From positions 1 to 64,000 of the forward strand of contig NZ_FOJI01000007.1 of assembly GCF_900111235.1 (NCBI RefSeq): a stretch of 64,000 nt of DNA, in the 5' to 3' direction. Under the pieces are notes generated by a model, which was given only the letters and a program-made list of their open reading frames with translations, did not search any database and was not told the origin of the DNA. This DNA is from [Clostridium] fimetarium (GTDB lineage Bacteria > Bacillota > Clostridia > Lachnospirales > Lachnospiraceae). This document shows positions 26,414-34,518 of this stretch, one piece after another. The position numbers and the translations under genes are program-made. The stretch's first letter is position 1. Every line of letters begins with the position of its first letter.

Positions 26414-26452
26414 TTTGCTAATAGCAATAGATAAATTATTCCTATTAGCAAA
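26414..26452. repeat. Inverted repeat between the immunity transporter and regulator genes
   Basis: TTTGCTAATAG (26414-26424) recurs inverted at 26442-26452 with a 17-nt loop, 4 nt after the permease stop. Without a T-run it could be an RNA stabiliser, a processing site or a regulator site for the two-component genes. Confidence 0.5.
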
Positions 26453-26509
26453 AGATAAAGGTTTCAATTGGAAAAGGATAAGTTATAATAGAGAAAAGGA
26501 TGTGATGAG

Positions 26510-27169
26510 TTGGCAAATATATTAGCAATTGATGATGAAGCTGGAATACTAGAGTTGATAAAATCAGCTTTGTTAAGTCAAGGACATCAGGTTACAACAG
26601 TGATTGATCCATCTATATTTCCATTGGAGCAGTATTCAAAATATGACTTAATTTTACTAGATGTTATGATGCCTAATATGGATGGATTTACGCTATGCAG
26701 AAATATTCGTAATCTTGTAGATTGCCCAATCCTGTTTCTAACAGCAAAATCTATGGAAGAGGATATTGTACAAGGACTAAGTATCGGTGGTGATGATTAT
26801 ATCTCAAAACCATTTGGTCTTGCAGAATTGCGTTCAAGGGTAGCGGCACATTTACGCAGGGACCAAAGGGAAAGACATCATAGCTTTGTTGCGTCAGGAT
26901 TTAATTTTAATTTGGCAGCAAAAGAACTCTTTTTAGGAGATGAACAGATTCGCTTGACAAAGAGTGAATATGAAATTAGTGAATATCTGGCTCTTCATCA
27001 TGGACAGGTGTTTTCAAAAGAAAGGATATATGAAGTAGTATTTGGATTTAATGGAGAAAGTGACAGCTTAGCTGTTGTTGAGCATATAAAAAATATTCGA
27101 GCAAAACTTGCAAAACAAAATGCTTCTCCAATAGAAACGGTTTGGGGGATTGGATATAAATGGTGTTAA
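26510..27169 (+). CDS. OmpR-family response regulator of the immunity module
   Basis: The 219-residue regulator has a receiver domain with phosphoacceptor D51 (LLDVMMPNMDG), acidic pair D8-D9 and K100 (ISKPFG), then a winged-helix OmpR domain from about 130. The start is TTG 26510 with AAAGGA upstream; no nearer ATG is in frame. Similar regulators (SpaR/NisR/CprR) respond to peptide antibiotics and activate the LanFEG transporter. It overlaps the kinase gene by 10 nt. Confidence 0.85.
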   Translation: MANILAIDDEAGILELIKSALLSQGHQVTTVIDPSIFPLEQYSKYDLILLDVMMPNMDGFTLCRNIRNLVDCPILFLTAKSMEEDIVQGLSIGGDDYISKPFGLAELRSRVAAHLRRDQRERHHSFVASGFNFNLAAKELFLGDEQIRLTKSEYEISEYLALHHGQVFSKERIYEVVFGFNGESDSLAVVEHIKNIRAKLAKQNASPIETVWGIGYKWC

Positions 27170-28545
27170 AAGGAAAAAGAAGTCTTAGAAATATATTTAT
27201 CAGATATTTTATATATTTTAGTTTGCTTACAGCTGGTTTGTTTTTGTTCTATATCATATTATATGGAGTTATGCTTAATAAGGGGATTTTACTTCCTGCC
27301 AATTATTTGGAACAAAAGATTGAAAGTAATCGGAATACAATATTGGAGGCAGATATAGTAACGAAGGATATGATACCAGAGGGCTGTGGATATGGTGTCT
27401 ATACTGAAACGGGTAAAATGCTTACTGGTAATTTCACCAGTAAAGAGGCAGATACTTATTGGGCTGCTATGCAAGCTAACCAAAACGTGGCATGGGGAAC
27501 CAAGTATTATAAAGTGTTCAATAGGAATAATGAAACTTGTATTGTTTCGTATAAGTTAATAGGGCAGTTTAGTAACCCATTATTAAAAAAGTATTTTGGA
27601 AATGCAGAATTATGGATAGGTATTCTATTCCTTTTTATTTTTATAGGGGAAATACTGCTGTTATCAGCTAAATTTGGTCGATATTTTTCCAAAGAAATAA
27701 AAACTTTAATGAATGTAAGTGAGAAAATCAGAGCTCAGGATTTGGATTTTGAAACGGTGCATTCAGACATCCGTGAAATTGAAGAGGTGATTGGCTCTTT
27801 GGATCAAATGAAAATCGCATTAAAGGGTTCTTTAGAGAAACAATGGGATATGGAAAGATCAAGGAAAAATCAAATTTCTGCACTAGCACATGATATTAAT
27901 ACACCTTTGACGATTATTAAGGGGAATGCAGAATTAATCAATGAAGTATGTCAAGACGAATCTCAGCTAAAATATAATACTTATATTGTAAATAGTAGCC
28001 GTGAGATTGAACATTATCTTAAAGTGCTTATGGATATGACAAAGTCAGAAGAATTATTGGTTTTAAAACCAGCTAAAATAGAAACTAAAATGTTTTTGCA
28101 AAAGCTTTTAGAACAGGAAAAAGCGCTGGCTTCCGAAAAAAATCTAGAACTTATGAATGAAATAGAAACCGTATCGGAGTTCTTTTATGCTGATAAGGAA
28201 CTTTTATATCGAGCGATTATAAACGTAATTGCGAATGCAGTTGAGCATTCAGAAAAAAATAGCAAACTGCTTTTAAAAGTTAGTGAGAGTGAAACTGTAT
28301 TACAATTTTTAATTGCAGACAGTGGAAGGGGATTTTCAAAAGAAGCATTAAAATCTGCAACGGAACAGTTTTACCGTGAGGACAAGAGTAGAAATTCTAA
28401 AAATCATTATGGTATTGGACTTTCAATTACAAAATCATTTATTGAATTGCATCATGGAACAGTAGAATTGTCTAATTCTATTGAGCTAGGTGGAGCACAA
28501 GTGGTATTGAAATTACCATTATTAGAGAATAAATATATATCATAA
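27160..28545 (+). CDS. Sensor histidine kinase of the immunity module
   Basis: This 461-residue kinase has two membrane helices (about 14-38 and 150-169) around an extracellular loop of about 110 residues. A HAMP-like linker, phosphoacceptor H244 (ALAHDINTPLT), N box (NVIANAVEHS) and G boxes (ADSGRGFS, HYGIGLSIT) follow. The layout is like NisK/SpaK/CprK kinases, which detect lantibiotics through the extracellular loop. It overlaps the regulator gene, so both are co-translated. Confidence 0.85.
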   Translation: MVLKGKRSLRNIFIRYFIYFSLLTAGLFLFYIILYGVMLNKGILLPANYLEQKIESNRNTILEADIVTKDMIPEGCGYGVYTETGKMLTGNFTSKEADTYWAAMQANQNVAWGTKYYKVFNRNNETCIVSYKLIGQFSNPLLKKYFGNAELWIGILFLFIFIGEILLLSAKFGRYFSKEIKTLMNVSEKIRAQDLDFETVHSDIREIEEVIGSLDQMKIALKGSLEKQWDMERSRKNQISALAHDINTPLTIIKGNAELINEVCQDESQLKYNTYIVNSSREIEHYLKVLMDMTKSEELLVLKPAKIETKMFLQKLLEQEKALASEKNLELMNEIETVSEFFYADKELLYRAIINVIANAVEHSEKNSKLLLKVSESETVLQFLIADSGRGFSKEALKSATEQFYREDKSRNSKNHYGIGLSITKSFIELHHGTVELSNSIELGGAQVVLKLPLLENKYIS

Positions 28546-28608
28546 ATTATTATCAATTAAAGGTCTGATTTATGAATGTTAACAATGTTGCAGTAAGGAA
28601 GTAAGGGT

Positions 28609-28722
28609 ATGTTAGTTATAAATAGTGATATTACATATGGTGTTGTCGAAATGGATGAAATTTATGTTGTTATTAGTGTATATAAAAACTATAATTTAGT
28701 ATACACTTGTAGAATATTATGA
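28609..28722 (+). CDS. Possible small protein (37 aa)
   Basis: AAGGAAG lies 7 nt before an ATG opening a 37-codon frame rich in V, I and Y (MLVINSDITYGVVEMDEIYV). I recognise no family. It could be a real small protein or the worn end of something longer. The next gene starts 28 nt later. Confidence 0.25.
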   Translation: MLVINSDITYGVVEMDEIYVVISVYKNYNLVYTCRIL

Positions 28723-28750
28723 GGTAAAGATCGAAAAGGAGGTGAATGAA

Positions 28751-28981
28751 TTGAGTAATGACAAAAGAAACACCATAATAATAATTTTAACCTATCTATT
28801 TACTACTTTTATTACACAACCTATTAATTCAACTCTTGGAATGGCAAGTTATAATCCATTTGTTGATGGATTTGATATCAAACTATTAATAAGCTTGGGG
28901 TTATGGATAGTAATATCTTTAATTGTATATTTTGTTTTAAGTAGATTCCTTTTTAAGGAGACGACTAAAAAAGAAAATTAA
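28751..28981 (+). CDS. Small two-helix membrane protein (76 aa)
   Basis: I chose TTG 28751 because a perfect AAAGGAGGTGA ends a few bases before it; the upstream GTG lies inside that ribosome site. The product has two helices (about 8-28 and 45-67) and a basic end with a KETTKKEN tail. I recognise no family. It follows the immunity module and may be a self-protection or accessory protein, but could be independent. Confidence 0.55.
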   Translation: MSNDKRNTIIIILTYLFTTFITQPINSTLGMASYNPFVDGFDIKLLISLGLWIVISLIVYFVLSRFLFKETTKKEN

Positions 28982-29070
28982 CAGATTTTACAGCAATTAA
29001 TGAACTAAGCATTTTTCTAGTATAGTTCATCAATCATAAATATTAGGAGCTGAGAAAAGACGCATTTGAT

Positions 29071-29279
29071 ATGAAGGAAGGTAATGATTATAGAATTGGA
29101 AGTGATTTGCTTGTATCCTATGGGGATGAAGGTCTTGAGGCGATTAAGAAATATTTAAAATGCTTATTGGAGTACAAGAGGTTGATTGGAATATGCCATG
29201 GAAAAATATTTTAATAGCTGTAATTGGAGCTATATTTGTAACCCTTATAGCGAGTTTATTGTCAATGAAAGAAATTTAA
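29071..29279 (+). pseudogene. Possible frameshifted small membrane protein
   Basis: One frame from ATG 29071 reads GSDLLVSYGDEGLEAIKKYLK. A shift by one base near 29158 continues MLIGVQEVDWNMPW and then a single membrane helix ending SMKEI (29160-29279). Joined, they would give a coherent 70-residue membrane protein; separately neither has a clear ribosome site. I do not recognise the family. The rest of the 500-bp gap (28982-29484) holds no gene apart from the terminator. Confidence 0.4.
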
Positions 29280-29421
29280 AAAAGAATAATTGTTGACTAT
29301 TTAAGGAGAAATTTAAAAATAAATTTTGATAGATAAAAGAAGAACATGTTACATAGAAATCATTTTATTGAATTAATATATCCTTTTAATGGTGCTGTGT
29401 CTGTAGATATATCAGTGATAA

Positions 29422-29470
29422 AAAAGAAAGAGATTTTAGTGATAGAAAAGTCACAAAATCTCTTTCTTTT
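29422..29470. terminator. Bidirectional terminator
   Basis: A 16-bp perfect outer stem (29422-29437 with 29455-29470) has an additional GTGA/TCAC inner pairing. A-rich on one side and T-rich on the other, it lies 15 nt past the stop of the YhgE-like gene on the minus strand. Confidence 0.8.
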
Positions 29471-29484
29471 AAGTTGTATTTAGG

Positions 29485-30855
29485 CTATAAAACTTCCTTA
29501 ATGATACCGTTAGAGATTCTTTTATGCTCTACAAATGAAATTAGCATAACAAGTAAAGCCGATGTAACAGCTATCATAGTTAATATAAATAAGTTGTAAT
29601 GATAATTCCTAGATTCAATGCTTAGAATTACATTGCGTAGTGCGTTAATGGTATATGTCATTGGCATATATGGATGCATGAATTTATAGAAGTTAGGAAG
29701 GATTTCCGGAGGCAATACTCCACCTCCGGCTGTTAACTGACACATCATAAACAACAGACAAAGAAGTTTACCAAAGCTTTTAAATAGCATAACTAACACT
29801 TGTATAAGTGTTGTAAATACCAATGACCCAAGTATGCAGACACCATAAAATTGCATTGTGTTTTGAACCTTAAGCCCTAATAGGGTATGTATAGAAAAAG
29901 CAATAAGAATAGCTTGGGCTATTCCAATAAGCTGATATCGGAATAAACCGAAATCTATGTTAATTTTTTGAGTAATATTAAGTTCTTTGAATTTAATGTT
30001 ATCCAGACTAAATATTGTTATCATAATCATTAATCCACCAATGTATAGGCATAGAGACGTCATAAATGGAGTCAATGCTGTACCTGTATTTTCGGCCTCA
30101 CCGATTTTTGTATTTTCAATTCTTACAGGCTGGGATACATACTGACCGAGGCCCTGCATTGCTGCGGTACTATTTGACAACTGAACTACAGAATTGTCTA
30201 CGGAACTTTTTATAAGCTTAATTGAGGAATTCAATTGTGCAAGTCCGTCACTAATTTGATTCGGCACCGGCAAAACTGATAATACTCCTTGCTGAAGCTG
30301 TGCAGAACCCTTATCTAATTTATCCAACCCATCACTTAATGACTTTAAACTGGTAGGAAAACTTTGGAGATTTATCGAAAGGTTTTCTACTATATTTGCT
30401 GAAATCATTTTGTTGATATTTCTTTCAATACTGGTGGAAAGGTTGGATAATATTGAGGATGCCAACATACCATTTTTATCAGTTGATTTGAAATATATAG
30501 TACCCTGGATCTTTTCTGCACTTCCCGCACTGGAAATGTTTTCTGTAAAATTTTCGGGGATAATAAGTTCTGCATAATAATTCTGACTAATAACGCCTTC
30601 ATCTGCATCCTCTTTATTTGTAAATATCCAATTCACTTGATTATTTGACTTAAGGTTATCTACAAGATTATCTCCGATATTTTTGTTTACTCCATTCACT
30701 ATAGTTCCTTTATCATTATTGACTACAGCAATGGGAATATTGGACATATGGCTAGTTGGATTCCAGTATGCTCCTAAAAATAATAATGCATATAAAGCTG
30801 GTACTAATAAAAGTGTGAAAATAATTATAGATTGTAATACAATTCTTTTTTTCAT
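29485..30855 (-). CDS. YhgE/Pip-like ABC-2 membrane protein
   Basis: This 456-residue protein has one N-terminal helix (about 6-28) followed by the typical IPIAVVNNDKGT and YAELIIPENFT segments. A long extracellular coiled region (about 150-250, with DKLDKGSAQLQQGV) then leads to five or six C-terminal helices. This is the layout of YhgE/Pip proteins, including phage-infection-protein relatives and type VII-associated or drug-export components. It is shorter than Pip (about 900 residues), mainly in the coiled part. It is divergent from a TetR regulator that probably controls it. Confidence 0.82.
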   Translation of the reverse strand: MKKRIVLQSIIIFTLLLVPALYALLFLGAYWNPTSHMSNIPIAVVNNDKGTIVNGVNKNIGDNLVDNLKSNNQVNWIFTNKEDADEGVISQNYYAELIIPENFTENISSAGSAEKIQGTIYFKSTDKNGMLASSILSNLSTSIERNINKMISANIVENLSINLQSFPTSLKSLSDGLDKLDKGSAQLQQGVLSVLPVPNQISDGLAQLNSSIKLIKSSVDNSVVQLSNSTAAMQGLGQYVSQPVRIENTKIGEAENTGTALTPFMTSLCLYIGGLMIMITIFSLDNIKFKELNITQKINIDFGLFRYQLIGIAQAILIAFSIHTLLGLKVQNTMQFYGVCILGSLVFTTLIQVLVMLFKSFGKLLCLLFMMCQLTAGGGVLPPEILPNFYKFMHPYMPMTYTINALRNVILSIESRNYHYNLFILTMIAVTSALLVMLISFVEHKRISNGIIKEVL

Positions 30856-30909
30856 CTTTTTGCTCCTCTTTTTGTTTTAAATTTTGCCTTAAATAAATAT
30901 ATTACTTAT

Positions 30910-30936
30910 AATACGTAAAATATGTAAGATATGTAA
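30910..30936. repeat. Three tandem 9-bp repeats upstream of the YhgE-like gene
   Basis: AATACGTAA, AATATGTAA and GATATGTAA follow each other without gaps 55 bp upstream of the YhgE-like start. The 9-bp period differs from a helical turn, but repeats at this place could be binding sites of the divergent TetR protein. No clear palindrome is present. Confidence 0.5.
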
Positions 30937-31052
30937 CTATATAATTAATATATTTCATAAGTATAAAAACGATTATACATTACACTTCTTGATTTTTCAA
31001 GAGTTATATAATATAATTATAAATAAATTTCATATTTTAGGAGAGTTATAAA

Positions 31053-31640
31053 ATGAATGGTTTTGAAAGAAGAAGACAAGAAAAAGAAGAAGCTATATTG
31101 TATGCAGCACTTGAATTGTTTAAACAATATGGGTTTAATAAAGTTAGTATAGTTGATATAGCGACTAGGGCCTCAGTATCTCAGGTTTCAATTTACAATT
31201 TTTTTAAAAGTAAAGAAAATCTAAAAAAAGAATTATTAAAAAAACTTTGGGATAATTATTATGAAGCAATAATGTCTATTATGGGAAGTGATATAAGTAT
31301 ACAAGACAAGTTTGAAAAGTTGTTTTTTACTGTAGTGAATTATTATAGAAATCATACTGCTAATTTTATGGCAGAATCTTTTCGTAGTCAGTTGGAAAAG
31401 GGTGAAAACACTATAGAATCTCAGTTTGTTTTAATTGAGAGGGAAATAGTAACATTACTCAATGAAGGAAAGAATGAAGGTATAATTAAACATAATATTT
31501 CTATAGAAGCTATGTTAAGTTATATTGAAATGTTTCGTTTTTATTTAATTTATAACCCAGAGGCAGCTTTAAATTATGATAAAAAACCAGAGCTTCTGAA
31601 AGAAATGATTGATTTATATTTAAATGCTTTGTGGGTGTAA
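31053..31640 (+). CDS. TetR-family transcriptional regulator
   Basis: This 195-residue TetR protein has its helix-turn-helix at about 10-55: KEEAILYAALELFKQYGFNK, then VDIATRASVSQVSIYNFFKSKENL. A helical ligand and dimer domain follows. AGGAGAG precedes the ATG. It reads divergently from the YhgE-like gene across a 197-bp AT-rich region, the usual setting for a local repressor of an exporter. The ligand is unknown. Confidence 0.88.
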   Translation: MNGFERRRQEKEEAILYAALELFKQYGFNKVSIVDIATRASVSQVSIYNFFKSKENLKKELLKKLWDNYYEAIMSIMGSDISIQDKFEKLFFTVVNYYRNHTANFMAESFRSQLEKGENTIESQFVLIEREIVTLLNEGKNEGIIKHNISIEAMLSYIEMFRFYLIYNPEAALNYDKKPELLKEMIDLYLNALWV

Positions 31641-31649
31641 AAATATACA

Positions 31650-31692
31650 ACACCTCCTATAATAATTAATTATTATAGGAGGTGTCTTTTTA
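31650..31692. terminator. Bidirectional terminator between tetR-like and BMP genes
   Basis: A long perfect palindrome (ACACCTCCTATAATAATTA and its complement, 31650-31685) with a T-run on the plus side serves the convergent TetR and lipoprotein genes. Confidence 0.8.
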
Positions 31693-31707
31693 TAATATTT
31701 GGAAACT

Positions 31708-32703
31708 TTATTGAATGAAAGTATTATTTTTTATTTTTTCAATGATCTCAAGATACTGAGTCTTAATGTTTTCTGGTACTGATTTAGAAAAGATACCTAC
31801 ATTCAAAGAGCCGTTTGAGAGATTTCCATAAATGGTTTTATTGCCGAAGGAATTATTAATAATGTCTGACATACAAAGGCCAACCATTATAGAATTGTCA
31901 GTAACTACACTATTGATGATAACATTAGACTTTTGATCTGCGAGCAAATCACTTGGCTGACCAATATCGTATCGATCCGTATAATTGGATAATGCTTCAC
32001 GTGCGCCAGAATCAACGGCGCTTGCATCACCGAACAGAACATCGGCATTATTTACTGTAACCATTGCATTTGCAATTTCTTTGCCTTTTGCAGCGTCGCT
32101 AAATGATCCTGCATATGCAGAAACAACATGAATATTCGGATTTACAGCTTTTGCAGCTATCTCGTAATTTTTTAATTTATCTAGTGTTGTGTCTAGTTCT
32201 ATACCACCAATAAAGCCAATTATATTTGTCTTTGTCGTTAGCCCCGCTAAAGAACCAGCCATGTAACCGATTTGTTTTGCATCTGGCAATATAGAAACAA
32301 TATTATTCGTTTCAAGAGAACCATTTAATAATGCAAATTTTACATCAGGGTAATCAGCAGCAGCAGCTTTTACTGCATCTGAAAATTCGCCACCAGGTGC
32401 AAAGATCAAATCAACGTTTATATCACAGTAAGAACGTATGGCGGATTCAAAATCAGCAAAGTCTAATGCGTCGGTATAATATGTTTCAAACCCGTATTCT
32501 TTAGCAGCAACTAACATTGCATTGTAACAGGCAGTGCCCCAGCCGCCATCAGTAATGCTAGAATCACAGATCATAGCTACCGTATATTTTTTTGATCCGG
32601 TAGCTGTTTTGTCACTTGATTCTTTCGTGGTAGAATTGCAACCAGTTAATGTAGTAATAACCATAACCATAGCCATCAATAATGTAATAATTTTCTTTTT
32701 CAT
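31708..32703 (-). CDS. BMP-family nucleoside-binding lipoprotein
   Basis: The 331-residue basic-membrane-protein (PnrA-like) family member has lipobox LTGC (lipidated C22) and starts its domain with KYTVAMICDSSITDGGWGTACY, the usual BMP opening. YADADFESAI-like, FIGGIELD and ADVLFGDASAVDSG segments follow. Members bind purine nucleosides or related compounds for ABC import. No permease or ATPase is next to it. A terminator separates it from the upstream deaminase gene on the same strand, but both lie in the same purine-related locus. Confidence 0.85.
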   Translation of the reverse strand: MKKKIITLLMAMVMVITTLTGCNSTTKESSDKTATGSKKYTVAMICDSSITDGGWGTACYNAMLVAAKEYGFETYYTDALDFADFESAIRSYCDINVDLIFAPGGEFSDAVKAAAADYPDVKFALLNGSLETNNIVSILPDAKQIGYMAGSLAGLTTKTNIIGFIGGIELDTTLDKLKNYEIAAKAVNPNIHVVSAYAGSFSDAAKGKEIANAMVTVNNADVLFGDASAVDSGAREALSNYTDRYDIGQPSDLLADQKSNVIINSVVTDNSIMVGLCMSDIINNSFGNKTIYGNLSNGSLNVGIFSKSVPENIKTQYLEIIEKIKNNTFIQ

Positions 32704-32752
32704 AATTCATTCCTCCAAATAGATTTTTTTTAATTCGTGATATGTTGCATAA

Positions 32753-32798
32753 AAAAAGTGTAGAAGAAACCCTACGAAGGGCTTTCCTCTACACTTTT
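32753..32798 (-). terminator. Terminator after the deaminase gene
   Basis: A stem of about 19 bp with one mismatch (AAAAGTGTAGA... / ...TCTACACTTTT) and loop near CGAA ends in T on the minus strand, 29 nt past the deaminase stop. It may be leaky, as the lipoprotein gene follows in the same direction. Confidence 0.75.
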
Positions 32799-32826
32799 GT
32801 AGACACTTGAAAATATTTTCATGATA

Positions 32827-33309
32827 TTAATTCCAAAAACCTTGATGCACTTTAAGGATTAATTCTTCAACTTCTTGAAAAGGGCCAACTACTTCGATGT
32901 TTTTTTGGCCTCTTGTAAATACTTCTTTACAAGGAAGATCGAAAGTAGGATTTTGAGCATTATCTCCTGTTAGTTCCAGTAGTCTTTTTTCGCTTATACC
33001 ATAGACAACTCTACCGACATTTCCCCAATAAATAGCTCCAGCACACATGGCACAAGGCTCAGCGGTACTATATAATGTGCAATTCCAAAGAAAATCTTTG
33101 GTGTATTTGTGAGATGCACATGCCATCAACATAGTTTCTGCATGACCGGTGCAGATTGAATCAGTAATCTCAATGTTTTCTTGTTCCAGAAGCACATTAC
33201 CTTCGCTATCAACTAATATTGCCCCAAAAGGTGTATTACCATTATTTCTTGCTCTTTGTGAAACCTCTACACATTTGACAATATAATTAATATCATTTTT
33301 CTTGCTCAA
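32827..33309 (-). CDS. Nucleoside/nucleobase deaminase (guanine-deaminase-like)
   Basis: This 160-residue zinc deaminase of the cytidine-deaminase fold has zinc ligands H56 (TGHAE, with proton shuttle E58), C86 and C89 (EPCAMC). Length and motifs match Bacillus-type guanine deaminase and relatives that deaminate purine bases or nucleosides; TadA is similar but less likely in this context. It lies with a GntR regulator, a nucleoside-binding lipoprotein and an amidohydrolase, so purine salvage or breakdown is the probable role. AGGAGGTG precedes the ATG. A palindromic operator covers its promoter. Confidence 0.85.
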   Translation of the reverse strand: MSKKNDINYIVKCVEVSQRARNNGNTPFGAILVDSEGNVLLEQENIEITDSICTGHAETMLMACASHKYTKDFLWNCTLYSTAEPCAMCAGAIYWGNVGRVVYGISEKRLLELTGDNAQNPTFDLPCKEVFTRGQKNIEVVGPFQEVEELILKVHQGFWN

Positions 33310-33357
33310 ATTTTCACCTCCTAGTAAAACAGATTAATTCTTTTAATAAAAATGAGT

Positions 33358-33408
33358 AATAGGTATTACCTATTTTTGTATTGTATTGCCTAAATACAAT
33401 ATTGTCAA
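33358..33408 (-). promoter_or_regulatory. Deaminase promoter with GntR operator on the start site
   Basis: On the minus strand TTGACA (33403-33408), 17 nt and TACAAT (33380-33385) form a strong promoter. The perfect 17-bp palindrome AATAGGTATTACCTATT (33358-33374) begins 5 nt after the -10 element and covers the expected start. GntR/HutC-type operators have this layout. Confidence 0.75.
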
Positions 33409-33477
33409 TATGTAATTAAAAAAATATATATATTTAAGAACTTTCTTTTCGAAGGGATGAGCAGTGTAAAAAAAGAT

Positions 33478-33519
33478 AAAAAAACTTCTTATGATTGTCC
33501 AATCATAAGAAGTTTTTTT
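33478..33519 (-). terminator. Terminator overlapping the end of the GntR gene
   Basis: A perfect stem of about 19 bp (ACTTCTTATGATTG / CAATCATAAGAAGT plus A/T flanks) has a 3-nt loop and runs of T on both sides. The last four codons and stop of the GntR gene lie in the stem. Confidence 0.85.
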
Positions 33520-34252
33520 GTCTGATTAAGTTGAATCGAATAATTTCTGTATTAATATATTCATTGGTATAAATAATGGGTATATCATGATCATCAAAAT
33601 TAACGATATCACAATTTAAAAATGATTTGACACCTTCAATTTGAAAGCTTTTTTTTAAAATTGCATTTTCTTCACTTGTAACTGTAGACAATTCAACCTT
33701 ATCCCAAGTTATTTTTCTCCCAAGTTTTTTTTTGGATAATTCAAATATAGAAAGCTCTAGTTCCTTTTTTTGAATATTTTTATCAAATAACTCCTCCGCT
33801 ATTCTATCAATACTATAGATTGCAGGTTTATTGTTTGCGTAAAATATTTTTTCAATCACTAAAATTTTGTTTTTGGGTTTTATTTGTAACTTATTGGTTT
33901 CATCTTCAGATCCCTGCCGAGTAGTTATATTGGCTATTTTAACATCAACCTCATAACCACTATCTATAATTACTTGTTTTAAATCACCTATAGGGTTAAG
34001 AGATACTTTCATCAGCAAAGCTTCTTTATTTACAAAGGTTCCTTTTCCTTGTCTTCGGAAAATAATACCTTCTGTGGCTAATTCATTTAATGCACTTCTT
34101 ACAGTGATTCTACTGACCCCCAACATTTCAGCTAAAATTTCTTCTCTTAACAGTTTATTGGAAACATTGATGTCCATAGATTTTATATATTTATATATTT
34201 CTTTTTTTGTAATCTGACTTAAAGATTCTTCTTTTAGTAGTCTAAGATCCAT
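33503..34252 (-). CDS. GntR-family (HutC subfamily) regulator
   Basis: The 249-residue regulator has its N-terminal winged helix at about 10-75 (LREEILAEMLGVSRITVRSA, then GIIFRRQGKGTFV) and a HutC/UTRA effector domain (from about 95; KIFYANNKPAIYSIDRI). I chose ATG 34252 because GGAGAA lies just upstream and the family start fits; a longer frame would begin in the promoter. It probably controls the deaminase gene through the perfect palindrome at 33358 and itself through a related site at 34312. Purines or their products are the likely effectors. Confidence 0.88.
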   Translation of the reverse strand: MDLRLLKEESLSQITKKEIYKYIKSMDINVSNKLLREEILAEMLGVSRITVRSALNELATEGIIFRRQGKGTFVNKEALLMKVSLNPIGDLKQVIIDSGYEVDVKIANITTRQGSEDETNKLQIKPKNKILVIEKIFYANNKPAIYSIDRIAEELFDKNIQKKELELSIFELSKKKLGRKITWDKVELSTVTSEENAILKKSFQIEGVKSFLNCDIVNFDDHDIPIIYTNEYINTEIIRFNLIRQKNFL

Positions 34253-34311
34253 TTTGATTTCTCCTCTAAGAAATAAGAATATTTGTTTCTGACTTTTAAG
34301 TGAAATGTCCA

Positions 34312-34326
34312 ATTGGTAATACATAT
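34312..34326 (-). promoter_or_regulatory. Second, imperfect GntR site upstream of the regulator
   Basis: ATTGGTAATACATAT shares the GGTAnTAC core of the 33358 palindrome. Located 60-74 bp upstream of the regulator start, it may serve autoregulation and affect the divergent amidohydrolase. Confidence 0.4.
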
Positions 34327-34382
34327 TATATATATTATATGAAACCATGTCAATTCATAAAAATTTCCCGACCACTTTCAAC

Positions 34383-34411
34383 TTGCAATTTCCCCACCCC
34401 TATATTATAGT
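34383..34411 (+). promoter_or_regulatory. Probable promoter of the amidohydrolase
   Basis: TTGCAA (34383-34388), 17-nt spacer, TATAGT (34406-34411). The leader is about 100 nt. I looked for a purine riboswitch in it and saw none. Confidence 0.5.
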
Positions 34412-34518
34412 TTGAAATGTAACTATTCAAGAATCTCTTCTTAACAGTCACATTTATATAGAAATAAAGTGTCGAGTTAACCACTTAAAATACTCGTATA
34501 ATTTAGGAGGTTAATCTT

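Noticed and set aside
34412-34518. Possible purine riboswitch before the amidohydrolase
   Set aside because: Neither the typical paired loops nor a terminator could be found; the leader is short.
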